Below, piece by piece: positions 17,800 to 26,332 of a stretch of DNA of 51,618 nucleotides. A program made the translations under genes and the position numbers. Numbering within the stretch: position 1 is the stretch's first letter; each line of letters starts with the position of its first letter. The notes under the pieces were generated by a model that did no database searches, was not told the origin of the DNA, and worked only from the letters and a program-made list of their open reading frames with translations. The DNA lies in NCBI GenBank assembly GCA_023230565.1, contig JALNXD010000019.1, forward strand, positions 1-51,618, read 5' to 3'. The stretch is from Syntrophales bacterium (GTDB taxonomy: Bacteria; Desulfobacterota; Syntrophia; Syntrophales; UBA2210).

Positions 17800-19053
17800 T
17801 TATGCCCCGAATTTGTTCAATCTGCCTGCATGGGCAAGTGCCAGTCCCATCAGATGAAGACCAGGCCTGATACCGAGGGACCCTTTTAAACAAGCCTCTT
17901 CATGAAAGGCATTTACGGAATCAACTCTCGCGTACCTGGAACGTATCATGAGAGGAACCGGATGCCAGCTGTGTATACCCATGAGGGCCGGTGTAGAGTG
18001 GTCTGCAGTCACAACGAGTACGTCCGGATTGAGGCTGGCTACCCTTGGCATCAGCGCATCTATTTGCTCTATCGCATCCACTTTCTTGTTGTAATCTCCG
18101 TCTTCTCCCGCCGAATCCGTCTTTTTGAAATGGAGAAAGTAAAAATCATGAGTTCCTTTTTTGTAAAAGTCTTCAAGGCTTTCAACCGAACGTTCCGGAG
18201 AATCCGGAACCGGGGCAATATCGAGTCCTAAAAGGCGGCTGATCCCTCTGTACATAGGGTATTGAGCTATGCAGATTCCTTTCAGGCCGAAGCGGGATTC
18301 AAGCGTGGGCAGGGGCTCATAGGTATCGAAGCCCCTCATTAAAATCATATTCGCTTTTTCTTCCCCGGCAAGGAGATTCTTTGCCTGTTGTATAAAGGAA
18401 TTCACAATGTTAGCTGCTTTTTCCGATTCCTTATCCAGTGCCTCCGCCGGAATCGGCTTGAGACCTGTACGCTGGGGATCCGTATCTTTTATATGACCTT
18501 CAATACCGGAACCCCTTAAAATAAAGACTGCCCTGTGTTCGCTTACGGTTTCCAGAAAGAATTCACCTTCCATATCGAGTTTTACAGATTTCATTATTTT
18601 ACTGCACAGATGCCGGTTCGTTTCGCTATCTATCCTTCCTGCCCTTCTGTCCATCAGAACAGATTGTCTGTCAACTGTGGCAAAATTTATTCTTGCTGCC
18701 ACATCGCCTCTTTTTAGATCAAAATTGATGCCCAGGGCTGAAAGAATTCCTCTACCCAACCGGCAGGATACCGGATTGTAACCGAAAAGAGCAAGATGCC
18801 CCGGTCCGCTGCCGGGAGTGAGGCCCGGGCCCACTGTCTCGAGGAGGCCGCAGGAGGACTCTTTCGCAAGTTCATCGAGATTCGGACTTCGGGCTTCCTC
18901 CAATTCAGTCCCTTTTTCATGGACAGGAATTGCCTCTTCCAATTCGGTTTCTCGCTGACGCAACGGCAATCCTCCGACACCATCCATAATCACATATATA
19001 ATCGTCCCTCCATCAGGCCTGACGATTTCTTCCCATATTTTAGAAAAATCCAT
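17800..19053 (-). CDS. apgM: cofactor-independent phosphoglycerate mutase, archaeal (ApgM) type
   Basis: A 417-aa protein of the alkaline phosphatase superfamily interconverting 2- and 3-phosphoglycerate. Near the N-terminus is IYVIMDGVGGLP with the metal-binding Asp. The nucleophile region reads TPGSGPGHLALFGYNP, typical of ApgM rather than the ~510-aa bacterial GpmI, and the C-terminal metal-binding stretch is TADHSTP. Length fits ApgM (about 400-430 aa). The ATG at 19053 has no clear ribosome site; a TTG nine codons upstream (19080) is an alternative. Together with gap and tpiA it supplies lower glycolysis/gluconeogenesis. Confidence 0.92.
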   Translation of the reverse strand: MDFSKIWEEIVRPDGGTIIYVIMDGVGGLPLRQRETELEEAIPVHEKGTELEEARSPNLDELAKESSCGLLETVGPGLTPGSGPGHLALFGYNPVSCRLGRGILSALGINFDLKRGDVAARINFATVDRQSVLMDRRAGRIDSETNRHLCSKIMKSVKLDMEGEFFLETVSEHRAVFILRGSGIEGHIKDTDPQRTGLKPIPAEALDKESEKAANIVNSFIQQAKNLLAGEEKANMILMRGFDTYEPLPTLESRFGLKGICIAQYPMYRGISRLLGLDIAPVPDSPERSVESLEDFYKKGTHDFYFLHFKKTDSAGEDGDYNKKVDAIEQIDALMPRVASLNPDVLVVTADHSTPALMGIHSWHPVPLMIRSRYARVDSVNAFHEEACLKGSLGIRPGLHLMGLALAHAGRLNKFGA

Positions 19054-19433
19054 AGCGCACACATTTTGATGGCTTCGCAATTTTTGCTTGTCGCAATTTC
19101 CATACTGAGCATGGAATCCAGATCCTTCATGGGGATTGGTTCCCGCAGTCCCGGAAATGACTCTTTCGACTCCATCAACTTTTCTTTTTTAACTAGTATG
19201 CCGGGATTTGCACTGATGTAAATGGGGGCTACCATGTACTTGGGCAAGATAATACTCTTAGCTGATGATTTTTTAAAAAAGCTTCCTGTGCCGGCCGAGC
19301 CGGTTTTATAATGGTACGCACGCGAAGTTCACACACATTTTTGTATAGAAACTCTTTATTATTTCCAGGAGTGAGGTTTTGACAGCTTTCAGCGCACCGG
19401 CACGAGGACAATTGGATTTTTATATTTCATGCT
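19054..19433. other. intergenic region, no confident gene
   Basis: Upstream of apgM. A minus-strand open frame (about 18990-19247) overlaps the apgM start and has no ribosome site or recognised domain. A weak hairpin CCGGC/GCCGG followed by TTTTAT is near 19292-19310. No promoter was recognised. Confidence 0.4.
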
Positions 19434-19871
19434 TTAGCAGGTCAATGCAGGCCAGAACCAGAAAAGTAAAAACCATATTGTCAAAATTGCAATCAGGCAC
19501 ACAAGTGCAATCCCCTGTATCAGACGGCCTCTGATAACAGCATGCCTGCCTCTGATTATGACAGTGTCGCGAGTGACCTTTTGCCCGGGCGGCGGTATTT
19601 CCTCCGCCCTGATCACTCTTGAACCGAAAGACCTTAAGTATGCGGCCAGGCCTGCCAAAGGCACCGAGACAATCAAAGCGAGTACGATAAGCATGTATCC
19701 GACCCTCTTTCCGGCTTCGGCCTGTTCCGACAATATCCAGTCGCTCAACGCAGGATAGTACTTTTTAAATGCGATCATGGTCACAAACACGACAAGAAAG
19801 GCCACTGCGGCAATCTGCATGGAACGCCGCCTGGCATCGGGATCTGCTCTACGGATATCCTTCATTTTCAT
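19434..19871 (-). CDS. uncharacterised small membrane protein
   Basis: A 145-aa protein that I do not recognise. It has a basic N-terminus (KDIRRADPDARRR), three predicted membrane helices (about 18-35, 58-80 and 122-142) and a hydrophilic loop between the second and third (about 85-118: RVIRAEEIPPPGQKVTRDTVIIRGRHAVIRGR). The positive charges at the N-terminus suggest that end is cytoplasmic. It lies 71 bases downstream of pssA on the same strand, so a link to membrane phospholipid synthesis is possible but only contextual. Either GTG 19874 or ATG 19871 may be the start. Confidence 0.6.
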   Translation of the reverse strand: MKMKDIRRADPDARRRSMQIAAVAFLVVFVTMIAFKKYYPALSDWILSEQAEAGKRVGYMLIVLALIVSVPLAGLAAYLRSFGSRVIRAEEIPPPGQKVTRDTVIIRGRHAVIRGRLIQGIALVCLIAILTIWFLLFWFWPALTC

Positions 19872-19942
19872 CACTTTCTCTGCGGAATATTGCAGAAATA
19901 TTAAATTTCTCTGTGGCCTGGGCAGCGATGCACCATCGTACT

Positions 19943-20578
19943 TTAAAGTTTCGGTATACGGATCCTGCTTATCATCAATGATCCGGATATTGCGAAAATA
20001 AATACGAGCGGATGGAGTGTAAATCCGGCCAGGGAAATTTCACCCAACCATAAATTCTCGTGCAGTGCGCCTGACCATGCTGCCAATGCAAGAATGAGTA
20101 TGAGAAATATCGAAACGGGAACGGGTGTTCCTTCGAAATATTTCACTTTATCGCTTCCCTGTGACAGCGTTTCTGCGGTGACATTATACCGTGCAAGGCG
20201 GGATACTCCGCAGGCAACAAAGAAAACAAGAATAATACGGTCATAGAGCCCCTGCATGCCACAGCCGTAGCCGATAAGGGCCGGGGCCACCCCGAAAGAA
20301 ATGACATCTGCAAGCGAATCGAGCTCACGGCCCATAACAGACGTCTTCTGCCTCCACCTCGCAACCCGTCCGTCCAAAATATCAAAAAACAAGGCGGCCA
20401 ATATAAGAGAACATGCATATAAGATATGCTTCACATTGCGTACCTGCAGGTATGTCATTATAGAAAAAAGCGCACTCGTTCCGCATACAGAATTCGCCAG
20501 AGTAACCCAATCGGCTAAATGAAATTCCCTGATCATCGAAAACCGCTTTTTTTTACTTGTTATATCGGAATGCATCAT
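19943..20578 (-). CDS. pssA: CDP-diacylglycerol-serine O-phosphatidyltransferase
   Basis: A 211-aa integral membrane enzyme that makes phosphatidylserine, the precursor of phosphatidylethanolamine. The CDP-alcohol phosphotransferase signature DxxDGxxAR(x8)GxxxDxxxD is complete in DILDGRVARWRQ and GRELDSLAD, with all three or four catalytic Asp present. About seven hydrophobic helices follow the family pattern and the N-terminal LADWVTLANSVCG is typical of the bacterial type II (Bacillus-like) enzyme. GGGGG lies before the ATG at 20578; an upstream start at 20617 is less likely. No psd gene (phosphatidylserine decarboxylase) is beside it. Confidence 0.92.
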   Translation of the reverse strand: MMHSDITSKKKRFSMIREFHLADWVTLANSVCGTSALFSIMTYLQVRNVKHILYACSLILAALFFDILDGRVARWRQKTSVMGRELDSLADVISFGVAPALIGYGCGMQGLYDRIILVFFVACGVSRLARYNVTAETLSQGSDKVKYFEGTPVPVSIFLILILALAAWSGALHENLWLGEISLAGFTLHPLVFIFAISGSLMISRIRIPKL

Positions 20579-20948
20579 TTGGCCCCCAGGTACCGATTCC
20601 TCGAAGACAGTATCCACAGGAAAAATTCATTTCAGCAGTGTGGGAAGAAAAGCCGAAAGGCATTCTTAACGGCACGTTCGTCTCCGGAACGTCATACGCG
20701 CCGGCAGTATCCCTCAATTATTTTCGGCACACTAAGGTACCATATCTGTAGAAAGGACGCAATCTGTCGGCTCGACATTCAGCCCCTTTTTATTTCTATT
20801 CCATATTTTTTTGGCACGTTCTCTTTTGATACGCAATTGCTGATAAAAGTGTATTGAGCAGATCGTTCCCAGGCAGTGCCATTCGCCAATTTGCAGCAAT
20901 TTGTTTCGACGTGTCAACCTTTGAGCTTTATATTCTTTGACTTAAAAA
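20579..20948. other. intergenic region between divergent pssA and flavodoxin genes
   Basis: No gene recognised. A small inverted repeat ACGTTC/GAACGT lies at 20674-20692. Any pssA promoter must be here, but none is clear. Confidence 0.4.
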
Positions 20949-20977
20949 TTGACATGCCTTGACATGACATTCATAAT
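20949..20977 (+). promoter_or_regulatory. sigma-70-type promoter for the flavodoxin gene
   Basis: A perfect -35 TTGACA (20949-20954), a 17-base spacer and a -10 CATAAT (20972-20977) lie 65 bases before the flavodoxin ATG. This is the best promoter match I found in the window. Confidence 0.7.
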
Positions 20978-21042
20978 ATCAGACGGTAAAAAGCAAGTCG
21001 TCCTGCGCCGGAATATTTACAGATAATAACGGAGGAGTACTT

Positions 21043-21537
21043 ATGAAAGTTCTAATTGTGTATCAATCTAAGACGGGTAATACGGAAAAAGTTGCAAGGT
21101 CAATATATGATGCCCTCAATGTCGGAAAAGAGATTCTTCCAGTCAGTGAAGTGAAGGATGTAACAGGTTACGATCTCGTTTTCTGCGGATTTCCCGTGAT
21201 CGCTCATAGCGTTCCCGAAAAAATGTCGAGGTTCATCAAAGGGCTTCCTGAAGGGCAGAAAGTGGCACTCTTTGCGACTCATGGTTCCCTCCGCGGCGGA
21301 ACGCTTCCGAAACAGGCCTTTGAGAGCGCTGCCGGTCTCACGCTCAATCTTGATGTGCTCGGACAATTCGGTTGCCGCGGGAAAGTCGATTCCCGTGTTA
21401 TCGAAGCGTTACTCGAAAAGCCGGAACATAGAGCCTGGGCTGAAGAAGCGCAGGGAGCACAGAATAATCCCGACGCGACAGATCTCGCTGATGCTGCTGA
21501 CTTCGCCATAAATATGTTAGGCAAGGCGCATGGTTAA
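21043..21537 (+). CDS. flavodoxin-family protein
   Basis: A 164-aa flavodoxin-like FMN protein. The FMN phosphate-binding loop is QSKTGNTEKVA at residues 8-18, as in classical flavodoxins. The sheet-helix pattern is conserved (VLIVYQ, LVFCGFPVI, KVALFATHG). It is a single-domain electron-transfer protein or quinone-reductase-like enzyme of the cytoplasm. The GGAGGAG site and a strong upstream promoter suggest good expression. The closest subfamily is uncertain, since sequences of this type also include flavodoxins of unknown reductase partner. The gene stands alone between two intergenic regions. Confidence 0.85.
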   Translation: MKVLIVYQSKTGNTEKVARSIYDALNVGKEILPVSEVKDVTGYDLVFCGFPVIAHSVPEKMSRFIKGLPEGQKVALFATHGSLRGGTLPKQAFESAAGLTLNLDVLGQFGCRGKVDSRVIEALLEKPEHRAWAEEAQGAQNNPDATDLADAADFAINMLGKAHG

Positions 21538-21949
21538 AAACAATTTCTATGTTCTTCGTTCCATGTTCGCCTGTGAAGAATGAGTAATTGAATCAGAAGA
21601 TGAGCAGCAGGCTCTCCTGTCCCCATACGGGGCGGGCTTTGGCAAAGCGGTAATTATCGCAAGAAGTTCTATACGTATATTATTAATCTTCATCTTCTGC
21701 TTTAACTATTATTCGCTTACGCTCCTTTCCATTGCGTTTTTTCATCCGGATCTCCAGGCCGCAAGGAGCATTGAGACCGGTGCGACCGGCATGATACACT
21801 TTTAACGAGCACATCATAATGTTATATATAAAAACAATTCCCTTGAAATCCGGCAAGTTTCCTGATTGAATAAGGTGTATGCATATCCGGACAGGAGAAA
21901 AATGCGGGTTTCTCCCTTCGGCCGATAGTATCAGCGGGTGGACGCATTC
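21538..21949. other. intergenic region with GTTCTATGTTC-type repeat and small hairpins
   Basis: TTCTATGTTC (21545-21554) and GTTCCATGTTC (21558-21568) are relatives of the GAACATAGAAC repeats near gap. Small hairpins CCCC/GGGG and GCTTTG/AAAGC lie at about 21619-21642. A possible 44-codon minus-strand frame (about 21683-21817) lacks a ribosome site. Confidence 0.45.
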
Positions 21950-24001
21950 ATGGATTTCAAAAAGAATCCCTCGACACAGTTCAAAAATGTATCGATGATG
22001 ACCATTGAGCAAGCACACAAGGAAGCCGGGGCTTTGCGTGAAGGAATCGAATATCACGATTATCTCTATTATATAAAAAACAAGCCGGAAATCTCCGATG
22101 CGCTGTATGACAAGCTCTTTCATCGTCTTGTTGAACTGGAAGAAGCCTTTCCCGATATAGCATCCGATACGTCACCGACTGTCAGGATAGGAGCAGCGCC
22201 GGTGGGCGAACTGAAGAAGACCGCCCATGCCGGAATGATGCTCAGTTTAAATTCCTCACAAAATGAATCTGAAATCGATAATTTCCATCGCTTTGTCCTT
22301 CGCACCACCGGTGAAAATTCTGTAGAATACAGCCTGGAACCTAAATTTGACGGGCTTTCTGTAGAAGTAGTCTACAGACGCGGAAATTTCAGCTACGGAG
22401 CAACCAGAGGAGACGGAATCACCGGAGAAGATATTTCGGAAAATCTGAAAACCATACGGTCCCTTCCTCTGCATCTTCATAACAGCGGAAGCTTTCCGGA
22501 TTTCCTGTCTCTTCGGGCAGAGGTCTTCATGTACAGAAAAGGATTTCTTGAAATGAACAAAAAGAGACTGGAAAAAGGGCTGGATACCTTTGCCAATCCT
22601 CGAAATGCCGCCGCCGGAGCTATGCGTCAGCTCGATCCTAAAAATGTTGCAGGAAGACCGCTCGACCTTTTTTTCTACGATATTTTGAGAAGCGACGGCC
22701 TGCGCTTTTCTTCCCATTCCGAAGCACTCGAGCAGTTTCAAAAGTGGGGACTGAAAACAAACAGTTATAACCGGAAGGTTTCCACCCTGGAGGAAATAAA
22801 GGCATATCGAAAAGAACTTGCCGATATGCGGGAAGATATGGAATACGAGATAGACGGCATCGTGATCAAGCTCGACGATTACGCTCTGCGGGAGAAATTG
22901 GGAGAGCGGCACCGCAGCCCCCGATGGGCATATGCCTGGAAATTTATTCCCCGGGAAGAGGTCACCACACTGGAAGATATTGTCGTCACTGTGGGACGAA
23001 CGGGAATGCTGACACCCCTTGCTCTCCTTAAGCCCGTCGATGTGGGCGGAGTAACCGTCAGCCGGGCTACACTTCATAATGAGCAGGAGCTGAAAAGAAA
23101 AGACGTGCGGCCTGGAGACAAGGTCCGTATTGTCAGGGCGGGAGATGTGATACCCGAAGTCCTGGAGCGGATCGGCGATGCGGGATCAAAGAGAGGAGAG
23201 CCGTTTGTAATGCCGAAAAAGTGCCCGGCCTGCGGTTCAACTGTCCTCAAAGAGGGAGCTTACTATTTCTGTCCTGCAGGACTTGCCTGCCCGCCCCAAT
23301 TGATCGGCCATATCCTCCATTACGGATCCAGACATGCCCTGGATATAGAAGGGTTGGGGTGGAAAACGGCAACCCAGCTGGTTGAAAAGGGACTGGTACG
23401 GGATATTGCTGACCTGTACCGCCTCTCAAAAGATGACCTTCTTCTGCTCGAAGGATTTGCCGAAAAATCTGCGCGAGCCCTTTATATGGCGATCCAGAAT
23501 GCAACGCGTCCCTCCCTGGACCGGTTTATCTACGGCCTCGGAATCCGGCACGTCGGCCGGAGGGTGTCCGAAATACTGGCAAGGAAATTCGGGAGTTTTG
23601 AAGCGCTCAGCAAGGCAGCGCAGGCAGATCTGGAAGCAGTCGATGAAATAGGTCCGGAGATTGCCCGAAAGGTGGCTGAATATTTTGAAGAAGAAAAAGT
23701 GCAGGACGTACTGGCCCGCCTTCATGAAACGGGAGTTGAGGTTAAAGAGACGGCCTCACGGAAAGACATGCCTCTTTCGGGTAAAACTTTCGTTTTTACG
23801 GGAAAACTGCAGGGATACACCCGGGACGAGGCCCAGAAACTCGTAGAAGAGCGCGGGGGGCGGGCTCTGTCCAGCGTCAGCGGGGAAACGGATTATGTGG
23901 TGGCAGGGGAAAATCCGGGAAGCAAGTTCAACGAGGCCCTGCGGCGCAATGTTCCCGTTCTCGACGAAAAGGAGTTCGAAAAAATTATTTTAAAAATATA
24001 A
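21950..24001 (+). CDS. ligA: NAD-dependent DNA ligase
   Basis: A 683-aa ligase that seals nicks using NAD. The N-terminal Ia domain carries the YHDYLYYIKNKPEISDALYD signature; the adenylation lysine is in LEPKFDGLSVE (KxDG); an OB fold follows. The four-Cys zinc finger is CPACG and FCPAGLACP, then the helix-hairpin-helix region and a C-terminal BRCT domain (about 605-683) with GKTFVFTGKL. It is full length and looks functional. The start is chosen at ATG 21950; a GTG at 21938 is possible, and an ATG slightly downstream (MTIEQAHKEAG) could be the true start because no strong ribosome site is visible. It stands alone. Confidence 0.96.
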   Translation: MDFKKNPSTQFKNVSMMTIEQAHKEAGALREGIEYHDYLYYIKNKPEISDALYDKLFHRLVELEEAFPDIASDTSPTVRIGAAPVGELKKTAHAGMMLSLNSSQNESEIDNFHRFVLRTTGENSVEYSLEPKFDGLSVEVVYRRGNFSYGATRGDGITGEDISENLKTIRSLPLHLHNSGSFPDFLSLRAEVFMYRKGFLEMNKKRLEKGLDTFANPRNAAAGAMRQLDPKNVAGRPLDLFFYDILRSDGLRFSSHSEALEQFQKWGLKTNSYNRKVSTLEEIKAYRKELADMREDMEYEIDGIVIKLDDYALREKLGERHRSPRWAYAWKFIPREEVTTLEDIVVTVGRTGMLTPLALLKPVDVGGVTVSRATLHNEQELKRKDVRPGDKVRIVRAGDVIPEVLERIGDAGSKRGEPFVMPKKCPACGSTVLKEGAYYFCPAGLACPPQLIGHILHYGSRHALDIEGLGWKTATQLVEKGLVRDIADLYRLSKDDLLLLEGFAEKSARALYMAIQNATRPSLDRFIYGLGIRHVGRRVSEILARKFGSFEALSKAAQADLEAVDEIGPEIARKVAEYFEEEKVQDVLARLHETGVEVKETASRKDMPLSGKTFVFTGKLQGYTRDEAQKLVEERGGRALSSVSGETDYVVAGENPGSKFNEALRRNVPVLDEKEFEKIILKI

Positions 24002-24101
24002 TCAAAAATATCCGTCATCTGCGTGCTTCGCGTCCGGAATACATTTTTGACCCCATTGAATTTATCTGATCGCGGAGGAATATTTACACCAGGAGGTCGT
24101 A

Positions 24102-24860
24102 ATGCGAATACCTATGATGGCAGGCAACTGGAAAATGAATACCACTGTGGAAGATGCCGTGGTGCTCGTTGAACGGATGCTTGGTGAACTTGACAAGATT
24201 ACCGGCGTGACGAAAGTAGTATGTCCCCCCTTCGTTTCTCTGGTAACAATCAGAAATCTTATCTCCGGATCCTCCGTTGATCTGGGGGCCCAGAATATGT
24301 ATTTTGAAGCCGAGGGGGCCTTTACCGGCGAAATATCTCCTCAGATGCTCGGCGGTTTGTGCCGCTATGTCATTTTAGGCCATTCGGAGCGGAGGCAATA
24401 TTTCCATGAAGATGACACCTTGATCAACCGGAAGGTCGAGGCTGCTCTGCGCTACGGGATCACGCCTATTCTCTGCGTTGGTGAAACCCTTGAAGAAAAA
24501 GAGGCGGGTAAAACGGAAGAAAAGATAATTTCACAGGTGCGTAATGATCTCACCGGCATCGATACCCCGTCCGCGTTTGTAATCGCCTATGAACCGATCT
24601 GGGCGATAGGAACCGGGAAGACCGCAACCGGTTCGGAAGCGAACGATTCAGCTGCCGCGATCAGAACGGAACTCAGAAAAATGTGGAACAAGGAATGCTC
24701 CGATACAATACGAATTCTCTACGGAGGGAGCACCAACAAAAGAAATATCGGACAATTTATCTCACAGACCGATATAGACGGTGCGCTGGTAGGAGGTTCC
24801 AGTCTCAAGGCGGAGGAATTTGCCGAAATGGTGCGACAGGCGCAAAAGCGACAGCAGTAG
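24102..24860 (+). CDS. tpiA: triose-phosphate isomerase
   Basis: A 252-aa TIM barrel enzyme interconverting dihydroxyacetone phosphate and glyceraldehyde-3-phosphate. NWKMN with the catalytic Lys is near the N-terminus, the catalytic His is in GHSERRQ, and the catalytic Glu is in AYEPIWAIGTGKTA. The phosphate loop GGSTNKRN and C-terminal GALVGGSSLK are intact. AGGAGG precedes the ATG. Its end and the L,D-transpeptidase gene end converge with only 2 bases between stops. Confidence 0.97.
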   Translation: MRIPMMAGNWKMNTTVEDAVVLVERMLGELDKITGVTKVVCPPFVSLVTIRNLISGSSVDLGAQNMYFEAEGAFTGEISPQMLGGLCRYVILGHSERRQYFHEDDTLINRKVEAALRYGITPILCVGETLEEKEAGKTEEKIISQVRNDLTGIDTPSAFVIAYEPIWAIGTGKTATGSEANDSAAAIRTELRKMWNKECSDTIRILYGGSTNKRNIGQFISQTDIDGALVGGSSLKAEEFAEMVRQAQKRQQ

Positions 24861-24862
24861 CG

Positions 24863-25354
24863 TCATGGCAATATTTTAATGGGAGTCCCTGCGGCTACGG
24901 ATCCCCAGATCTCGTCCATGTCGCTGTTCGAAACCGCTATACATCCGTCAGTCCAGTTCATGCGCCCGGAATTCGCACCGCTGCCGCATCCGTTTTTCTG
25001 ACCGTGAATCATGATGCATCCGCCGGGGTTCACTCCCGCCTTCCTGGCCCGTTTCATATCGTCCCTGTTCGGATAGGAGATATGTATCGCCTTGTAAAAG
25101 GTGCTGTCGATTTTTTTATAATCGAGAATATAGGTACCTTCAGGTGTGCGCTTATCTCCCTCTTTCTGTTTATGCCCTTTCGGATTCGCGCCAAGGGAAA
25201 CTTTGTACCGCTTCAGGATTTTCCTGTTTTTGATCAGGTATAAAGTCGATTCCGATTTTACCACCAAAACCATATCCGCACGTTCGATGCCAGCGGCATA
25301 AGAAGGGATCAGAAGAATAATAAAAATAATGATTCCTGCAGAAAATCTCCTCAT
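24863..25354 (-). CDS. L,D-transpeptidase (YkuD domain), exported
   Basis: A 163-aa secreted protein with a signal peptide (about 1-20, MRRFSAGIIIFIILLIPSYAAG). The YkuD domain includes RYKVSLGANPKGHKQKEGDKRTPEG, IMIHGQKN with the catalytic His, and the active Cys in TDGCIAVSN (S/T-x-G-C motif). Such enzymes cross-link peptidoglycan or anchor lipoproteins to it. The SxGC consensus has Thr in place of Ser, which is common. The start is set at ATG 25354, the first residue of the signal; a longer start (25384) would add an unlikely N-terminus. It lies 29 bases downstream of ridA. Confidence 0.9.
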   Translation of the reverse strand: MRRFSAGIIIFIILLIPSYAAGIERADMVLVVKSESTLYLIKNRKILKRYKVSLGANPKGHKQKEGDKRTPEGTYILDYKKIDSTFYKAIHISYPNRDDMKRARKAGVNPGGCIMIHGQKNGCGSGANSGRMNWTDGCIAVSNSDMDEIWGSVAAGTPIKILP

Positions 25355-25383
25355 ACCTTTTTCTCTGTAAGGACCAGATAACA

Positions 25384-25794
25384 TTATAAGTGGTTGTTGA
25401 CGTCATCCACAATGGCAATGCACTCAATTTCCACGCGTGCGCCGAAAGCCAGGCCGCTGGCCCCAAGGGCGCTTCGGGCGGGATAATGCGTACCAAAAAA
25501 AGTTACATATATTTTATTCATCTCCGCCCACTCGCTCATATCAGACAGCATGACCGTCACCTTTACAATATTGTCGAGCGAAGAACCATACCACTCAAGC
25601 GTGGCTTTAATATTTTCCATCGTCTGCCGCGTTTCGGGAACGATTCCCCCGGTGACCAGTTTCATGGAATTATCCAATCCAAGCATTCCTGACAGGTAAA
25701 GCACAGGACCGACGCGCACCGCTTCGGAAAAGGGCAGCCCTTTCGTGCGCTCGGAAGTGAGATATTCTACATCGGGTCTTGTCTGCTCATTCAT
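25384..25794 (-). CDS. RidA-family enamine/imine deaminase
   Basis: A 136-aa RidA (YjgF/YER057c/UK114) family protein that hydrolyses reactive enamines such as 2-aminoacrylate. The key arginine is in PARSALGASGLAFGARVEIE and the N-terminal GLPFSEAVRVGPVLYLSGMLG is typical. The length equals the family norm (125-140). GGGAGGG eight bases before the ATG supports 25794; a nine-codon upstream extension is not supported. It may be cotranscribed with the L,D-transpeptidase gene that follows. Confidence 0.92.
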   Translation of the reverse strand: MNEQTRPDVEYLTSERTKGLPFSEAVRVGPVLYLSGMLGLDNSMKLVTGGIVPETRQTMENIKATLEWYGSSLDNIVKVTVMLSDMSEWAEMNKIYVTFFGTHYPARSALGASGLAFGARVEIECIAIVDDVNNHL

Positions 25795-26041
25795 TCCGGT
25801 ATCCCTCCCTTGCGTTTTCATTTAAATGAACCTCTCACAAACGCGCGGAAATTTCAAGGTCTCTGAAGGAGGCTTCCCGAGCACTGACTGCAAAACACAA
25901 GTGTGCCGGAACAGCTGATTGAAAGTAACCGATTAAACAAATTCATGTACTGAGCGGGACAGCGTTCAGCAGGATTATCCGAAATAAATTTTATTCATGC
26001 CGCTGATGTTGTGTATCCGGACCGGATGACAGTTCCGTTTT
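25795..26041. other. intergenic region, part of a 540-base low-gene stretch
   Basis: No gene seen. CACAAGTGTGCCGG at about 25896-25909 resembles CACGAGTGTGCCGG at 573-586 (see findings). Confidence 0.4.
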
Positions 26042-26194
26042 TCAACACCCCGGCTCGCCCGGATGCCCGCAGCAGCTCTGCATTAGTATAACACGCCGCC
26101 ATAGATTTCTTACCAGACAATAAAATTTTTCCCCGGCCGGCACAGGCTTGTCCAGATTTGTCAGGAATTCCCTCATTGAAGGCCTGCGTTCCAT
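26042..26194 (-). CDS. 50-aa micro-protein ending in CCGHPGEPGC
   Basis: A 50-aa protein starting MERRPSMREFL and ending QSCCGHPGEPGC. Three of its four Cys are in the last ten residues. The middle (YCLVRNLWRRVILM) is amphipathic and aromatic. AAAGGAG sits nine bases before the ATG, one of the better ribosome sites in the window, which supports it being a real gene. It lies downstream of the GH65 gene on the same strand. I recall similar short Desulfobacterota proteins ending in CCG-x-x-G-x-PGC but cannot check; the function is unknown, and metal or disulfide binding by the tail is a guess. Confidence 0.5.
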   Translation of the reverse strand: MERRPSMREFLTNLDKPVPAGEKFYCLVRNLWRRVILMQSCCGHPGEPGC

Positions 26195-26332
26195 TGATAT
26201 GCACTCCTTTACGATGTACCCTCTTAAAATCAATTATTAACTCCGCAGCCTTGGCTGAGCTGGTACAGTATAAAAGAATCACAAAGTATGATAGACAATG
26301 CAACCGGAGCAGAGGAGCATCGCCGTATGCAC

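Noticed and set aside
18990..19247. 85-codon minus-strand frame overlapping the apgM start
   Set aside because: No ribosome site, no recognisable domain, and it overlaps the well-supported apgM N-terminus. It might be a remnant but evidence is too thin.
21683..21817. 44-codon minus-strand frame with a basic then acidic C-terminus, upstream of ligA
   Set aside because: No ribosome site near its ATG and no similarity I recognise; likely chance.
25795..26041. Possible tRNA in the intergenic gap near ridA
   Set aside because: No cloverleaf with T-loop GTTCRA or acceptor pairing found.
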